Counted from the stretch's first letter, positions 26,867 through 37,630 are shown. The stretch is DNA of 64,000 nucleotides from Alphaproteobacteria bacterium (GCA_041396705.1 JAWKYB010000008.1:186001-250000); one strand, 5' to 3'. Made by a program: numbers and translations. Notes: generated by a model not told the origin, from the letters alone.

Positions 26867-28429
26867 TCAGGCCTCGGCCGCCGCTTCCTCGGCCTCGGCG
26901 GCGTCGCCGCCCGGTGCCGCGGCGTCCAGGTCGGTGAACCAGTGGGCGCGGGCCGCCATGATGATCGCATCGGCATCCTGCTGGCTCATCGCCCCGGTGC
27001 CGAGGATCTCGATCAGCTCGTCGCTGGCCAGGTCGGCGAGGTCGTCGAGCGTGCGCACCTCGGCCTCGCCGAGCTTCACCAGCATGGCGGAGGTCAGGCC
27101 CGGCACCTCGGCAAGATCGTCGGAGACGCCCAGCTCGCGCCGGCGTTCGGTCTCGGCGCGCTCGCGCTCTTCCAGGAACATCAGCGCCCGGTCGCGCAGC
27201 TCGGAGGCCACATCCTCGTCGAAGCCCTCGATCGAGGCCAGGTCGCCGGTCTCGGTGTAGGCGACCTCTTCGACCTTGGAAAAGCCTTCCGTGACAAGCA
27301 GATGGGCAATCACGTCGTCCACATCAAGGGCATCCATGAACAGCTGGCTGCGCGAGTGGAACTCCTGCTGCCGGCGCTCGCTCTCGTCCTCCTCGGTCAG
27401 GATGTCGATGTCCCAGCCGGTCAGCTGCGAGGCGAGGCGGACATTCTGGCCGCGCCGGCCGATGGCCAGGCTCAGCTGCTCGTCCGGCACCACCACCTCG
27501 ATGCGGTTGGTCTCCTCGTCGAGCACCACCTTGGTCACCTCGGCCGGGGCCAGCGCGTTGACCACGAAGGTGGCCGGGTCCGGCGACCACGGGATGATGT
27601 CGATCTTCTCGCCCTGCAGCTCGGCGACCACCGCCTGCACGCGGCTGCCGCGCATGCCGACGCAGGCGCCGACCGGGTCGATGCCGGAATCGTTGGAGAT
27701 CACCGCGATCTTGGCCCGGCTGCCCGGGTCGCGCGCCACCGCGCGGATCTCGATGATGCCGTCATAGATCTCCGGCACCTCCTGGGCGAACAGCTTCTTC
27801 ATGAACTCGGGGTGGGTGCGCGACAGGAAGATCTGCGGGCCGCGCGGCTCCTGGCGCACGTCGTAGATATAGGCGCGCACGCGGTCGCCGTTGCGGAAGC
27901 TCTCGCGCGGCAGCAGCTCGTCGCGGCGCAGCACCGCCTCGCCGCGGCCGAGGTCGACGGTGACATTGCCGAACTCGGTGCGCTTGACCAGGCCGTTGAC
28001 GATCTCGCCGACCCGGTCCTTGAACTCCTCGTACTGGCGGGCGCGCTCGGCCTCGCGCACCTTCTGGAAGATCACCTGCTTGGCCGACTGCGCCGCCACC
28101 CGGCCGAGGTCGATCGGCGGCAGCGGGTCGACCAGGAACTCGCCGATCTCGGCGTCCGGCTTGATCGCCCGCGCTTCCGGCAGCGTCAGCTGGGTCATCT
28201 GGTCCTCGACCTCCTCCACCACCTCGCGGTAGCGGGCGGTGGTGATGGCGCCGGTCTTGCGGTCGACGAAGGCGCGGATGTCGTGCTCTTGGCCGTATTT
28301 GGCCCGGGCCGCCTTCTGCACCGCCTGTTCCATGGCCTCCAGCACCTCTTCGCGGTCGATGCCCTTTTCGCGGGCGACCGCATCCGCCACCTGCAGCAGC
28401 TCGCCGCGCTGGATCGCGTAGTTGTCCAT
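26867..28429 (-). CDS. nusA: Transcription termination/antitermination factor NusA
   Basis: 520 residues. N-terminal polymerase-binding domain, S1 domain (around DRVRAYIYDVRQEPRGPQ), two KH domains (GACVGMRGSRVQ and LAIGRRGQNVRLA), and two C-terminal acidic HhH repeats, ending in an Ala/Glu tail. Second gene of the rimP-nusA-ylxR-infB operon. ATG 28429 yields the family start MDNYAIQRGELL. Confidence 0.97.
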   Translation of the reverse strand: MDNYAIQRGELLQVADAVAREKGIDREEVLEAMEQAVQKAARAKYGQEHDIRAFVDRKTGAITTARYREVVEEVEDQMTQLTLPEARAIKPDAEIGEFLVDPLPPIDLGRVAAQSAKQVIFQKVREAERARQYEEFKDRVGEIVNGLVKRTEFGNVTVDLGRGEAVLRRDELLPRESFRNGDRVRAYIYDVRQEPRGPQIFLSRTHPEFMKKLFAQEVPEIYDGIIEIRAVARDPGSRAKIAVISNDSGIDPVGACVGMRGSRVQAVVAELQGEKIDIIPWSPDPATFVVNALAPAEVTKVVLDEETNRIEVVVPDEQLSLAIGRRGQNVRLASQLTGWDIDILTEEDESERRQQEFHSRSQLFMDALDVDDVIAHLLVTEGFSKVEEVAYTETGDLASIEGFDEDVASELRDRALMFLEERERAETERRRELGVSDDLAEVPGLTSAMLVKLGEAEVRTLDDLADLASDELIEILGTGAMSQQDADAIIMAARAHWFTDLDAAAPGGDAAEAEEAAAEA

Positions 28430-28436
28430 GGTCAGC

Positions 28437-29031
28437 TCAACCTCCTCGGTTCCCGGCGACGGCATGCGCAGCGGCCGCCTCGCCTTCGTCATCACCCTGC
28501 CCGTCGCACCCGGGCCCGGTCAGCGCACCGGGCAGCGTGCCCTTCATCGCGGCCTGGACCAGCGCGTCGGTCAACACCAGCTTGGCGGCGGCGATCTCGG
28601 CCAGCGGCACCGCCCATTCGCGGCCGTCGTCGTCGATCAGCGCGACCGGCCCGTCGTCCCCGGCCCGGGTGCCCTTCAGCACCCCGCGCAGCCGGCGGCG
28701 GCCGTCGACCAGCCGGGCCAACTCCACCTTCACCTCGAAGCCTGCAAAGCGGTGGAAATCCTTGGGCCGGGTCAGCGGCCGGTCGAGGCCGGGCGAGCTG
28801 ACCTCCAGCGAATAGGCGCCGCGCACCGGATCCTCGACGTCGAGCAGCGCCGACACCACCTCGCTGATTGCCGCGCAGTCATCGACGGTCATGGTGCGGC
28901 CGTCCGCCGGCTCCGCCATGATCGCAGCACTGGCCGGCTGCCGCCGGCCAGCGACACGCGCACCAGCTCGAAGCCCTCATCGGGGCCAGGGCCGGCTCGA
29001 TCAGGGCAGCCACGCGGGCCGTCAGTTCCAA
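28437..29031 (-). CDS. rimP: Ribosome maturation factor RimP, broken by two frameshifts
   Basis: About 199 residues when three frames are joined. The start is probably TTG 29031 (LELTARVAALIEPALAP) preceded by GAGGGA. Near 28983-28988 the frame shifts so that DEGFELVRVSLAGGSRPVL follows, and near 28926-28932 it shifts again into MAEPADGRTMTVDDCA, open to the stop. Each step needs one missing base. RimP is needed for 30S assembly and heads the nusA operon. Two single-base deletions within 60 nt of a conserved gene look like assembly error rather than decay. Confidence 0.85.
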
Positions 29032-29100
29032 TCCCGTTCCCTCGCGGGCCGTGCGCGCCGGCGTTCGGCGGCGGAAGGCCTTGTTCGTGCCCCGGAAAAC

Positions 29101-29134
29101 AAAAAGGGCGGGCCGCTAGGCCCACCCGTCTTTT
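29101..29134 (-). terminator. Bidirectional Rho-independent terminator between trmB and rimP
   Basis: Stem GGGTGGGCC / GGCCCGCCC with loop TAGC, flanked by AAAA and TTTTT, so it can act on both strands. It separates the metK-trmB transcript from the rimP-nusA operon, which therefore needs its own promoter. Confidence 0.75.
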
Positions 29135-29195
29135 CGAACCGGGGTCGTCTCATACATGACGACAACACCTAGATAGGATCAAAGCACGGCCCGAA

Positions 29196-29936
29196 TCAAG
29201 GCTTATCGCAGCGGCGGTCGCCTTCGCGGCCGCGCACGCGGCGCTGCAGCCGCAGGAAAAGCGGAGCCCGGCCGGCCTGTCGCGCCTTGGCCTCATAGCG
29301 CGTTTCCGGCCAGTCGGGCGAGCGGGCCTGCCAGTCCTCCGGGCCCTCCGCCAGCCAGCGGAAGGCGGGGTGGGGCGGGGCCACCTGCAGCATCCAGCGG
29401 ATCTGGGTGGGGTCGTCGGACGCCAGCCGCAATTCCGCCGCGTCGGCCATGACCCGCGCCAGCGCATCGAGCGTCTGCGGCGAGACGATGCGCCGCTCGC
29501 GGTGGCGGCGCTTCGGCCACGGGTCCGGGAACAGGATGAAGGCGCGGCCGACGCTGGCGTCGGCCAGCCGGTCGATTGCGTCGCGGGCGTCGCCGGCATG
29601 GATGCGCACGTTGGCGAGACCGCGTTCCGCGATGTGGCGCAGCAGGCTGGCGACTCCGTTCATGAACGGCTCGCAGCCGATCATGCCGATGCCGGGATTG
29701 GCCTCGGCCTGCCACGCCAGGTGCTCGCCGCCGCCGAAGCCGATCTCGAGCCACAGCATATCGAATCCCGCGCCGAACACGTCGCCGGCGCGCAACCCGT
29801 CGGGCGGGGCGTCGGCGAGCGGCAGGACGTGGCGCGGCAGGGCCTCGTTCAGCAGCAGGGCGCGGCCGGGTCGCAGCTTGCGCGCGCTGCGCCGGCCATA
29901 AAGCCTGCGCTGCTCGGTGGCCTCGCCGCCGCTCAC
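29196..29936 (-). CDS. trmB: tRNA (guanine-N7-)-methyltransferase
   Basis: 246 residues from GTG. Methylates G46 of tRNA using S-adenosylmethionine. SAM-binding LEIGFGGGEHLAW (about 63-75), catalytic FILFPDPWPKRRHRERRI (about 133-150) with the family's DPWPK motif. It follows metK by 13 nt, pairing a SAM producer with a SAM user. C-terminal 20 residues are basic. Confidence 0.96.
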   Translation of the reverse strand: MSGGEATEQRRLYGRRSARKLRPGRALLLNEALPRHVLPLADAPPDGLRAGDVFGAGFDMLWLEIGFGGGEHLAWQAEANPGIGMIGCEPFMNGVASLLRHIAERGLANVRIHAGDARDAIDRLADASVGRAFILFPDPWPKRRHRERRIVSPQTLDALARVMADAAELRLASDDPTQIRWMLQVAPPHPAFRWLAEGPEDWQARSPDWPETRYEAKARQAGRAPLFLRLQRRVRGREGDRRCDKP

Positions 29937-29949
29937 GGCACCCGGCGCA

Positions 29950-31122
29950 TCAGACGTGGAGGGCGGCTTTCAGGTCGTCGACCAGGTCCAGCCTTTCCCA
30001 GGAGAATCCGCCCTCGGCGTCCGGCTCGCGACCGAAATGGCCATAGGCCGCCGTGCGCGCATAGATCGGCCTGTTCAGGCCGAGGTGCTGGCGGATGCCG
30101 CGCGGGCTGAGGTTCATCACCTCCATCAGCGCCACCGCCAGCTTGTCCTCGTCGACCCGCAGGGTACCGCCGCCGTCGATGTAGATCGAAAGCGGCTTCG
30201 ACACGCCGATGGCATAGGCCAGCTGGATCACGCATTTGTCTGCTAGTCCGGCGGCGACCACGTTCTTGGCCAGATAGCGCGCCGCATAGGCCGCCGAGCG
30301 GTCGACCTTGGTCGGGTCCTTGCCGGAGAAGGCACCGCCGCCGTGCGGGGCCGCGCCGCCATAGGTGTCGACGATGATCTTGCGGCCGGTCAGCCCCGCG
30401 TCGCCGTCGGGCCCGCCGATCACGAAGCGGCCGGTCGGGTTGACGTAGAACTCGTCCTCCGGGCACATCCAGCCCTCGGGCAGCACGTCCAGCACGAAAG
30501 GCCGCACCAGTTCGCGCACCTCGGCCTGGTCCAGCTTGGGGTCGTGCTGCGTCGACACCACCACCGAGGTGGCGCCCACCGGCTTGCCGTTGACGTAGCG
30601 CAGCGTGACCTGGCTCTTCGCGTCGGGCGCGAAGCCCGGCTGGTCGCCGGCATGGCGGGCGACCGCCATGCGCCGCAGAATCTCGTGGGCGAAGTGGATC
30701 GGCGCCGGCATCAGCGCCTCGGTCTCGCGGCAGGCATAGCCGAACATGATGCCCTGGTCGCCTGCGCCCTCGTCCTTGTTGCCGGCCGCGTCGACGCCCA
30801 TCGCGATGTCGCCCGACTGTTCGTGGACGTAGCATTCGACGTCCATGTGCTGCCAGTGGAAGCCCTGCTGCTCGTAGCCGATGTCGCGCACCGCGTCGCG
30901 CGCCGCCTGGATCAGGGCATCGTGCGGCACCGCGGTGCGGCAGCGGGTCTCGCCCGCCAGCACCACCTTGTTGGTGGTGGCCAGGGTCTCGACCGCGACC
31001 CGCGCCTCGGCGTCGTGGCCGAGATACAGGTCGACGATGCTGTCGGAGATACGGTCGCAGACCTTGTCCGGGTGGCCTTCGGACACCGACTCGCTGGTGA
31101 ACACATAGCTTCCACTGGCCAA
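29950..31122 (-). CDS. metK: S-adenosylmethionine synthetase
   Basis: About 390 residues. Makes SAM from ATP and methionine. SEGHPDKVCDRISD near the N-terminus, GAGDQGIMFGYA loop, and GGGAFSGKDPTKVDRSAAY catalytic block. TTG 31122 is preferred: AAGGGGG lies six bases upstream and the protein then begins ASGSYVFTSES as in homologs. ATG 31161 is in frame and would add 13 residues. A promoter at 31251-31279 and a leader hairpin precede it. Confidence 0.97.
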   Translation of the reverse strand: MASGSYVFTSESVSEGHPDKVCDRISDSIVDLYLGHDAEARVAVETLATTNKVVLAGETRCRTAVPHDALIQAARDAVRDIGYEQQGFHWQHMDVECYVHEQSGDIAMGVDAAGNKDEGAGDQGIMFGYACRETEALMPAPIHFAHEILRRMAVARHAGDQPGFAPDAKSQVTLRYVNGKPVGATSVVVSTQHDPKLDQAEVRELVRPFVLDVLPEGWMCPEDEFYVNPTGRFVIGGPDGDAGLTGRKIIVDTYGGAAPHGGGAFSGKDPTKVDRSAAYAARYLAKNVVAAGLADKCVIQLAYAIGVSKPLSIYIDGGGTLRVDEDKLAVALMEVMNLSPRGIRQHLGLNRPIYARTAAYGHFGREPDAEGGFSWERLDLVDDLKAALHV

Positions 31123-31185
31123 GGTCGCCCCCTTGCTGGTCGTCGAATCGGGAAAGCGCATCCGCCCCGGATGCTGGGGGAATGC

Positions 31186-31206
31186 GTGCCGCTGTTCAGG
31201 CGGCAC
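31186..31206 (-). promoter_or_regulatory. Leader hairpin upstream of metK
   Basis: GTGCCGC and GCGGCAC pair around a 7-nt loop, giving a perfect 7-bp stem in the predicted 5' leader of metK. One arm with its loop repeats a 14-nt sequence overlapping the -10 region (31251-31264). I could not match a known SAM riboswitch consensus. Confidence 0.35.
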
Positions 31207-31250
31207 GCGCAACGCATGATGCGGCCCCGCGACGCCGTCCGGCGCGCACG

Positions 31251-31279
31251 TGTTTAGGCGGCACCCCCCGGCGCGTCAA
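31251..31279 (-). promoter_or_regulatory. Promoter of metK-trmB
   Basis: On the minus strand TTGACG, a 17-nt spacer, TAAACA. It predicts a leader of about 120 nt before the TTG start. Confidence 0.5.
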
Positions 31280-31360
31280 GCCGACAGCCGCGCCGCCCGG
31301 CGCGCGCCGGCGCGGCCTGTCCCGAAGCGCGGCGGCCGGACGGCGCGCCGCCGCAGGATC

Positions 31361-31831
31361 TCAGCGGCCGTCGTCCTCGCCGGCCTTGGCCAGCGCCTTG
31401 GCCAGTTCGAACAGCCGCTTGCGCACGGCCGGCTCGGTGATCTTGTAGTAGGCGCGGACCAGTTCCAGCGTCTCGCGCTTCGACAGCGGGTCGCCGGCCT
31501 CGTAGTCGTCGGTCGCGCCCTCGGCGAAACCGCCGACATAGCTCGACGTGGCAACCTCGCCCGGCATGTCGTCGAAGAAGAAGGACACCGGCACGTCCAG
31601 GATGCGGCTCAGCTCGAACAGGCGGCTGGACCCGATCCGGTTGGCGCCGCGCTCGTATTTCTGGACCTGCTGGAAGGTCAGCCCGATGGCCTCGCCCAGT
31701 TTCTCCTGGCTCATGCCGAGCAGTGTACGGCGCAAGCGGACGCGCGAGCCGACGTGGACATCGACCGGATGCGGGCGATCGAGCTTGATGCGGGGTTTGC
31801 GTACGCCTGCCTTGCGTTTTTGAGCTGCCAT
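31361..31831 (-). CDS. XRE-family helix-turn-helix regulator
   Basis: 156 residues. Basic N-terminal 25 residues, then a Cro/CI-type HTH (about 27-85: VGSRVRLRRTLLGMSQEKLGEAIGLTFQQVQKYERG) and a C-terminal helical region with ELVRAYYKITEPAVRKRLFELAK. This family is regularly found between lnt and metK in alphaproteobacteria. The upstream AT-rich gap has its promoter and tandem ATATAC repeats that could be an operator. ATG 31831 lies after a weak ribosome site. Confidence 0.85.
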   Translation of the reverse strand: MAAQKRKAGVRKPRIKLDRPHPVDVHVGSRVRLRRTLLGMSQEKLGEAIGLTFQQVQKYERGANRIGSSRLFELSRILDVPVSFFFDDMPGEVATSSYVGGFAEGATDDYEAGDPLSKRETLELVRAYYKITEPAVRKRLFELAKALAKAGEDDGR

Positions 31832-31881
31832 ACTTTTCACTGCCGTTGGAGTTGAGTGCACGAGGATCGGTTGTATATCAC

Positions 31882-31911
31882 CGTATATGACATGCATTTG
31901 TATGCGGTCAA
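31882..31911 (-). promoter_or_regulatory. Promoter and possible operator of the XRE regulator
   Basis: TTGACC, an 18-nt spacer, TATACG on the minus strand, inside a markedly AT-rich stretch (about 31855-31990). ATATAC occurs twice at 10-nt spacing across the -10 region, as expected for a helical-phase operator; autoregulation is inferred. Confidence 0.45.
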
Positions 31912-32005
31912 CCACGCCGCTGCATGTGGCAAAAGCGCTTGATTATCGCCGAGGTTTAGTAACAGACGATATTACAAAAAAGATATTGGGTTTCCGGCGC
32001 CCTGT

Positions 32006-33670
32006 TCACGTCTGCGGCCGCTGCCGCGGGCGGCGGGCCGCGATCCCCCAGGCCAGCAGGCCGGCAACGATCGCCCAGAACGGCGCTTCGCCCAGCGCGG
32101 CATACAGCGTGCCGCCGGACAGCGGCAGGGGCAGGGGCGAATCGACCACGCCGCGCAGGCCCAGGTCCAGCCGCGCGAGCTCGCGGCCGTAGCCGTCGTA
32201 GACGGCGGAGATCCCGGTGTTGGCGGCACGGACCAGCGGCAAGCCTTCCTCGATCGCCCGTACGCGCACGATCTGCAGGTGCTGGCGCGGGCCCGGGCTG
32301 TCGCCGTACCAGGCGTCGTTGGTGATGTTGAGCAGCCAGGCAGGCTCCGGCCCGCCCTCCTCCTTCGGCCGCGCCGTCACCGCACCCGGGAAGATCGCCT
32401 CGTAGCAGATCAGCGGGCTGAACGGCGGCAGGCCATCCAGCGCGATCGTCTGCGGGCCCGGCCCCGGCGTGAAGCCGCCGCCGGAGGCGACTCCGGTGAA
32501 CGAGATCAGGTCGCCGAACGGTACATACTCGCCGAACGGCACCAGATGGGCCTTGTCGTACGCGGTCAGCACCTGCGCGGTCGGGCCGATCGCCAGCATG
32601 GCGTTGTGCACCCGGCGCACGCCGTCGATACCGATGGTTACCCGCGGCGCGCCGGTCAGCAGATAGCCGCCGACCGGCGCCGCCACCGCCAGGTCGGCCA
32701 GCCGCACCGGATCGTCGGCCACCGGGAAGGTCACCGCGGTCTCGGGCCAGATCACATGGGTGACGCCGGTCCAGCCCTCGATTTTCGACATCTCGATCTG
32801 GGTATCGACATTGGGGTTGCGCAGCGCGTCGGCCCATTTCTCGGACTGGCTGAAATTGGCCTGCACCAGCCGCAGCAGCACGCCGGGCGTTTCCGTCGCC
32901 GGGTCGCGCAGGTCGGGGGCCAGGACCAGCCGCACGTGGCCGAAGACCGCGAGCACGGCGATCAGCCCGATCGCGCCGGCCGGCCACGCCCAGGCGCGGC
33001 GCGCCACCCGGCCGCTGGTTCCGTCGATGCCGGCCGCGGGCGCCATCATCGCCAGGAAGGTCAGCAGGGTCAGACCGAAGGCGCCGATCAGCGCGTTGGC
33101 CTGCAGCATGCTGTCGAACGGCCACCAGGCATAGCCCGGCATGTTCCACGGGAACCCGGTCAGCACCCAGCTGCGCAGCCATTCGCCCACGCCGAGGATC
33201 GCCGCCATTGCCGCCACCCGGCTCGGCCCGGCGAAGCGGACCCGGCGCCATGTCCACAGCGCGATGCCCCAGAAGATCGACAGCAGGATCGGCAGGCCGA
33301 GCCCCGCGAAGGGGATCATCCACCACCACCGCTCGATATCGACGAACAGCGCGTTGCACACCCACCACAGGCCGGCGACGAAATAGCCAAGGCCGAAGAA
33401 CCAGCCGGTCCAGAACGCCGCCCGGCCCGGCCTGCGGCTGCGGTTGCAGCCGTCGCCGAGCCAGACCAGCCCGCTCAGCCCGACGGCCAGCCCGATCAGA
33501 TCGTACAGCGGCGGCATCGCGGTCGCGGCCAGCGCGCCCAGCAACAATGCCGCGAGCTGCCGCTTCCAGCCGCTCAGCCCGGCGAGCCAGGCGACCACCG
33601 CAAGGCGCGGTCCCTCGGCCACGGCGTCCTCCGCCGGGCCGGTGCCGGTAGGAGCAGCGGAATCGCGCAC
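32006..33670 (-). CDS. lnt: Apolipoprotein N-acyltransferase
   Basis: 554 residues, GTG start. Adds the third acyl chain to lipoproteins at the periplasmic face of the inner membrane. Eight or so membrane helices precede the nitrilase domain with catalytic Glu310 (IWPET), Lys373 (YDKAHLVPFGEY) and Cys422 (LICYEAIFPG). It follows corC by 12 nt, a standard pairing. Confidence 0.96.
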   Translation of the reverse strand: MRDSAAPTGTGPAEDAVAEGPRLAVVAWLAGLSGWKRQLAALLLGALAATAMPPLYDLIGLAVGLSGLVWLGDGCNRSRRPGRAAFWTGWFFGLGYFVAGLWWVCNALFVDIERWWWMIPFAGLGLPILLSIFWGIALWTWRRVRFAGPSRVAAMAAILGVGEWLRSWVLTGFPWNMPGYAWWPFDSMLQANALIGAFGLTLLTFLAMMAPAAGIDGTSGRVARRAWAWPAGAIGLIAVLAVFGHVRLVLAPDLRDPATETPGVLLRLVQANFSQSEKWADALRNPNVDTQIEMSKIEGWTGVTHVIWPETAVTFPVADDPVRLADLAVAAPVGGYLLTGAPRVTIGIDGVRRVHNAMLAIGPTAQVLTAYDKAHLVPFGEYVPFGDLISFTGVASGGGFTPGPGPQTIALDGLPPFSPLICYEAIFPGAVTARPKEEGGPEPAWLLNITNDAWYGDSPGPRQHLQIVRVRAIEEGLPLVRAANTGISAVYDGYGRELARLDLGLRGVVDSPLPLPLSGGTLYAALGEAPFWAIVAGLLAWGIAARRPRQRPQT

Positions 33671-33682
33671 CGGGGCGCCTAC

Positions 33683-34618
33683 CTAGCCCAGGCCGGGCAG
33701 GTTGCTGACCCGCAGCTTGCGAATCCGACGGGGATCGGCATCCAGCACCTCGAATTCCACACCGGACTGGTGTTTCAGCACCTCGCCACGGGTCGGTACA
33801 CGATCGGCCAGGGCGAACACAAGGCCACCGAGGGTGTCGAACTCGTCGCGCTCGTCCTCGACCGCAAACGGCGCCACCTCCGCCTCGAAGTCCTCGATCA
33901 GCACCCGGCCGTCGACGATCACGGTCCCGTCCGGGCGTTTTTCGATGACCGGTTCGGACGTGTCCTCGTGCTCGTCGCGGATGTCGCCGATGATCTGCTC
34001 GACCAGGTCCTCGATCGTGACCAGCCCGTCGACCCCGCCGAACTCGTCCACCACGATCGCCATGTGGGTGCGGTTCTGGCGCATCTCGGCCAGCAGTTCC
34101 AGCACCCGCATCGACGGCGGCACGAACAGCACGTCGCGCACGATCGGCTGCAGCGCGAAGCCGTCCGGGCTGCCCCAGGCGTTCATCAGGTCCTTGATGT
34201 GGATGAATCCGACCACGTGGTCGAGCGAATCGCGGAACACCGGCATGCGCGAATGCGCCTCGCGCTGCACCGTCGCGACGATCTCGTCCAGCGGCGTGTC
34301 GACGGCCAGCGCGACGATGTCCGGCCGCGGCACCATCACGTCCTCGACCGTGATCTCGTGCAGCTGCAGCACGTTGATGATCAGCGCCCGCTCGCTGCCG
34401 TCCTCGGTGTCGACCGCCTCCTCGGTCGAATCCTCGACCAGTTCCTCGATCGCCTCGCGCAGGCTCTCGCCGTTGCGCCGGCCCAGCATGGTGCGGATGG
34501 CGCGGCGCAGCCAGCCGGACTGGCCGGCCGGGGCGCCGTCGACCGGCGCGGCCGGTCGTGTCGAGATACTCGGAGGGTCCTCGGCCGCGTTGCGGCCACT
34601 GCCTGCGCTCACGCTCAT
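33683..34618 (-). CDS. corC: CBS-domain protein of the CorC/HlyC family
   Basis: 311 residues. Two CBS domains (about 95-210, with VMVPRPDIVAL and MPVFRDSLDHVVGFIHIKDLM) and a C-terminal CorC_HlyC FAD/transporter-associated domain (about 225-305). No membrane domain, so a soluble form linked to Mg2+/Co2+ efflux or membrane stress. Upstream of lnt, downstream of ybeY. Confidence 0.93.
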   Translation of the reverse strand: MSVSAGSGRNAAEDPPSISTRPAAPVDGAPAGQSGWLRRAIRTMLGRRNGESLREAIEELVEDSTEEAVDTEDGSERALIINVLQLHEITVEDVMVPRPDIVALAVDTPLDEIVATVQREAHSRMPVFRDSLDHVVGFIHIKDLMNAWGSPDGFALQPIVRDVLFVPPSMRVLELLAEMRQNRTHMAIVVDEFGGVDGLVTIEDLVEQIIGDIRDEHEDTSEPVIEKRPDGTVIVDGRVLIEDFEAEVAPFAVEDERDEFDTLGGLVFALADRVPTRGEVLKHQSGVEFEVLDADPRRIRKLRVSNLPGLG

Positions 34619-34645
34619 GTCCTGCCAGGTCCCGTCTGGCCCCTT

Positions 34646-35185
34646 CTACGCTCCGATCGGCGCGGCCTGCGCCGTCGACGCATCGGCATAGGGGTCGGCG
34701 ACGCCGAGCCCGGCCAGGATCGCCGTCTCCAACGCCTCCATGCGCTCCGCCTCCGCCTCTTCCCGATGGTCGTGGCCGAGCAGGTGCAGCACCCCGTGCA
34801 CGACGAGATGCGCCACGTGGTCGGCCAGCCGCTTGCCATCGGCCTCCGCCTCGGCCCGGCACGTCTCGTAAGCCAGCACCACGTCGCCGAGCAGCAGCGG
34901 CATCGCCGCCGCCGGAGCCGCCAGCTCGGCGGGCGTCGCGGCCGGGAACGACAATACGTTGGTCGGCCGGTCCTTGCCGCGCCAGCGCGCGTTCAGGCTG
35001 CGCACGGCCGCGTCGTCGTCGAACACCACGGTCAGCTCCGCGATCCGGCCGCGACCCAGCGCGGCCGCCACCGCCGCCCCCGCCGCACGCCGGGCGGTCT
35101 CGCACAGCGGTCCCTCCGGCCCGCCCCAGCCCTCGGCCTCGACCAGGCAGTCGACCTGCAACGCGATGTCCGCGCCTTCAGCCAT
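34646..35185 (-). CDS. ybeY: Endoribonuclease YbeY
   Basis: 179 residues. Zinc-dependent RNase for 16S 3' end maturation and ribosome quality control. The zinc motif is HLVVHGVLHLLGHDH (H-x3-H-x5-H, about 135-149), preceded by NVLSFPA and LLGDVVLA. The ATG overlaps the phoH stop by 8 nt. Confidence 0.95.
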   Translation of the reverse strand: MAEGADIALQVDCLVEAEGWGGPEGPLCETARRAAGAAVAAALGRGRIAELTVVFDDDAAVRSLNARWRGKDRPTNVLSFPAATPAELAAPAAAMPLLLGDVVLAYETCRAEAEADGKRLADHVAHLVVHGVLHLLGHDHREEAEAERMEALETAILAGLGVADPYADASTAQAAPIGA

Positions 35186-36226
35186 CGCCACGTCCGCCGC
35201 CGGTGCGGCCCGCCCGGGCGAACAGGTCGTCGCCCGGCCCGCTGTCGCTCGCGTCGGCCTCGTAAGCATGCACGATCCGCGTGACCAGCGCATGACGGAC
35301 GATGTCGGCCGCGGTCAGCTGCACGAACCGGATGCCCTGCACCTGGCGCAGGATGCGCCCGGCGTGGTTCAGGCCCGACTGGCTGCCGGCCGGCAGGTCG
35401 GTCTGGGTCGGATCGCCGGTGACCACCATCCGCGTGTTCTCGCCGAAGCGGGTCAGGAACATCTTCATCTGCATCGGTGTGGTGTTCTGCGCCTCGTCCA
35501 GTATGACGAAGGCGTTGGACAGGGTGCGCCCGCGCATGAACGCCAGCGGCGCCACCTCGATCTCGCCATTCTCCAGCCGCCGGGCGATCTGTTCCGGCGG
35601 CAGCATCTGGTGCAGCGCATCGTAGAGCGGCCGGACGTAGGGATCGACCTTGTCGCGGATGTCGCCGGGCAGGAAGCCCAGCCGCTCGCCCGCTTCCACC
35701 GCGGGCCGCGACAGGATCAGCCGGTCGACCTGGCCGCGGCCCAGCATCGCCGCCGCCATCGCCACGGCGAGATAGGTCTTGCCGGTGCCGGCCGGCCCGA
35801 GCGCGAACACCAGCTCCGAGTCGCGCAGGGCGCGCAGATAGTCCATCTGCCCCGGCGTGCGCGCCTCGATCCGCCGGCGATGGGTCTGGATCGCCATGTC
35901 GCCGGCTGCGTCCGGCCCCCAGCCGACCTCGCCCTGCTCCTGCGCCGCCGCGTGCAGCGCAAAGCGGATCGCGGCATCGACGTCGCCCGCATCCAGGCTG
36001 TGCCGTTTGCGGACCTGGCGGTAGAGGCGGCTCAGCACGTCGTGCGCCAACGCCACCGACCCCTCGTCGCCGCGGATCGCCATCTCGTTGCCGCGGCCGT
36101 GCAGGGTCACGCCCAGCTGCCGCTCGATGCGGACGAGATGGGCGTCATGCTGTCCGAACAGCACGGGCAGAACGGCATTGTCCTCGAATGAAATGACGTC
36201 CTTCTCGGCGGCCACGCTGTGTTGGT

Positions 36227-36230
<4 letters not shown>
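35178..36230 (-). CDS. phoH: PhoH-family ATPase
   Basis: 350 residues from GTG. P-loop GPAGTGKTYLAV (about 143-154), Walker B AFVILDEAQN (about 241-250), and arginine-rich motifs of the PhoH/PhoL helicase-like group. A KH-like N-terminal region precedes it. It partners YbeY in rRNA metabolism in several bacteria. Overlaps miaB by GTGA. Confidence 0.94.

Positions 36231-37630
<1,400 letters not shown>

Noticed and set aside
26411..28801. 796-codon open frame antisense to ylxR, nusA and rimP
   Set aside because: Covers several real genes on the other strand; no recognisable protein features.
31126..31260. SAM riboswitch upstream of metK
   Set aside because: I could not align the leader with the SAM-II or SAM/SAH consensus from memory; only a simple hairpin is supported.
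32279..35284. 1001-codon open frame antisense to lnt, corC and ybeY
   Set aside because: Same GC shadow effect; all three opposite genes have intact catalytic motifs.
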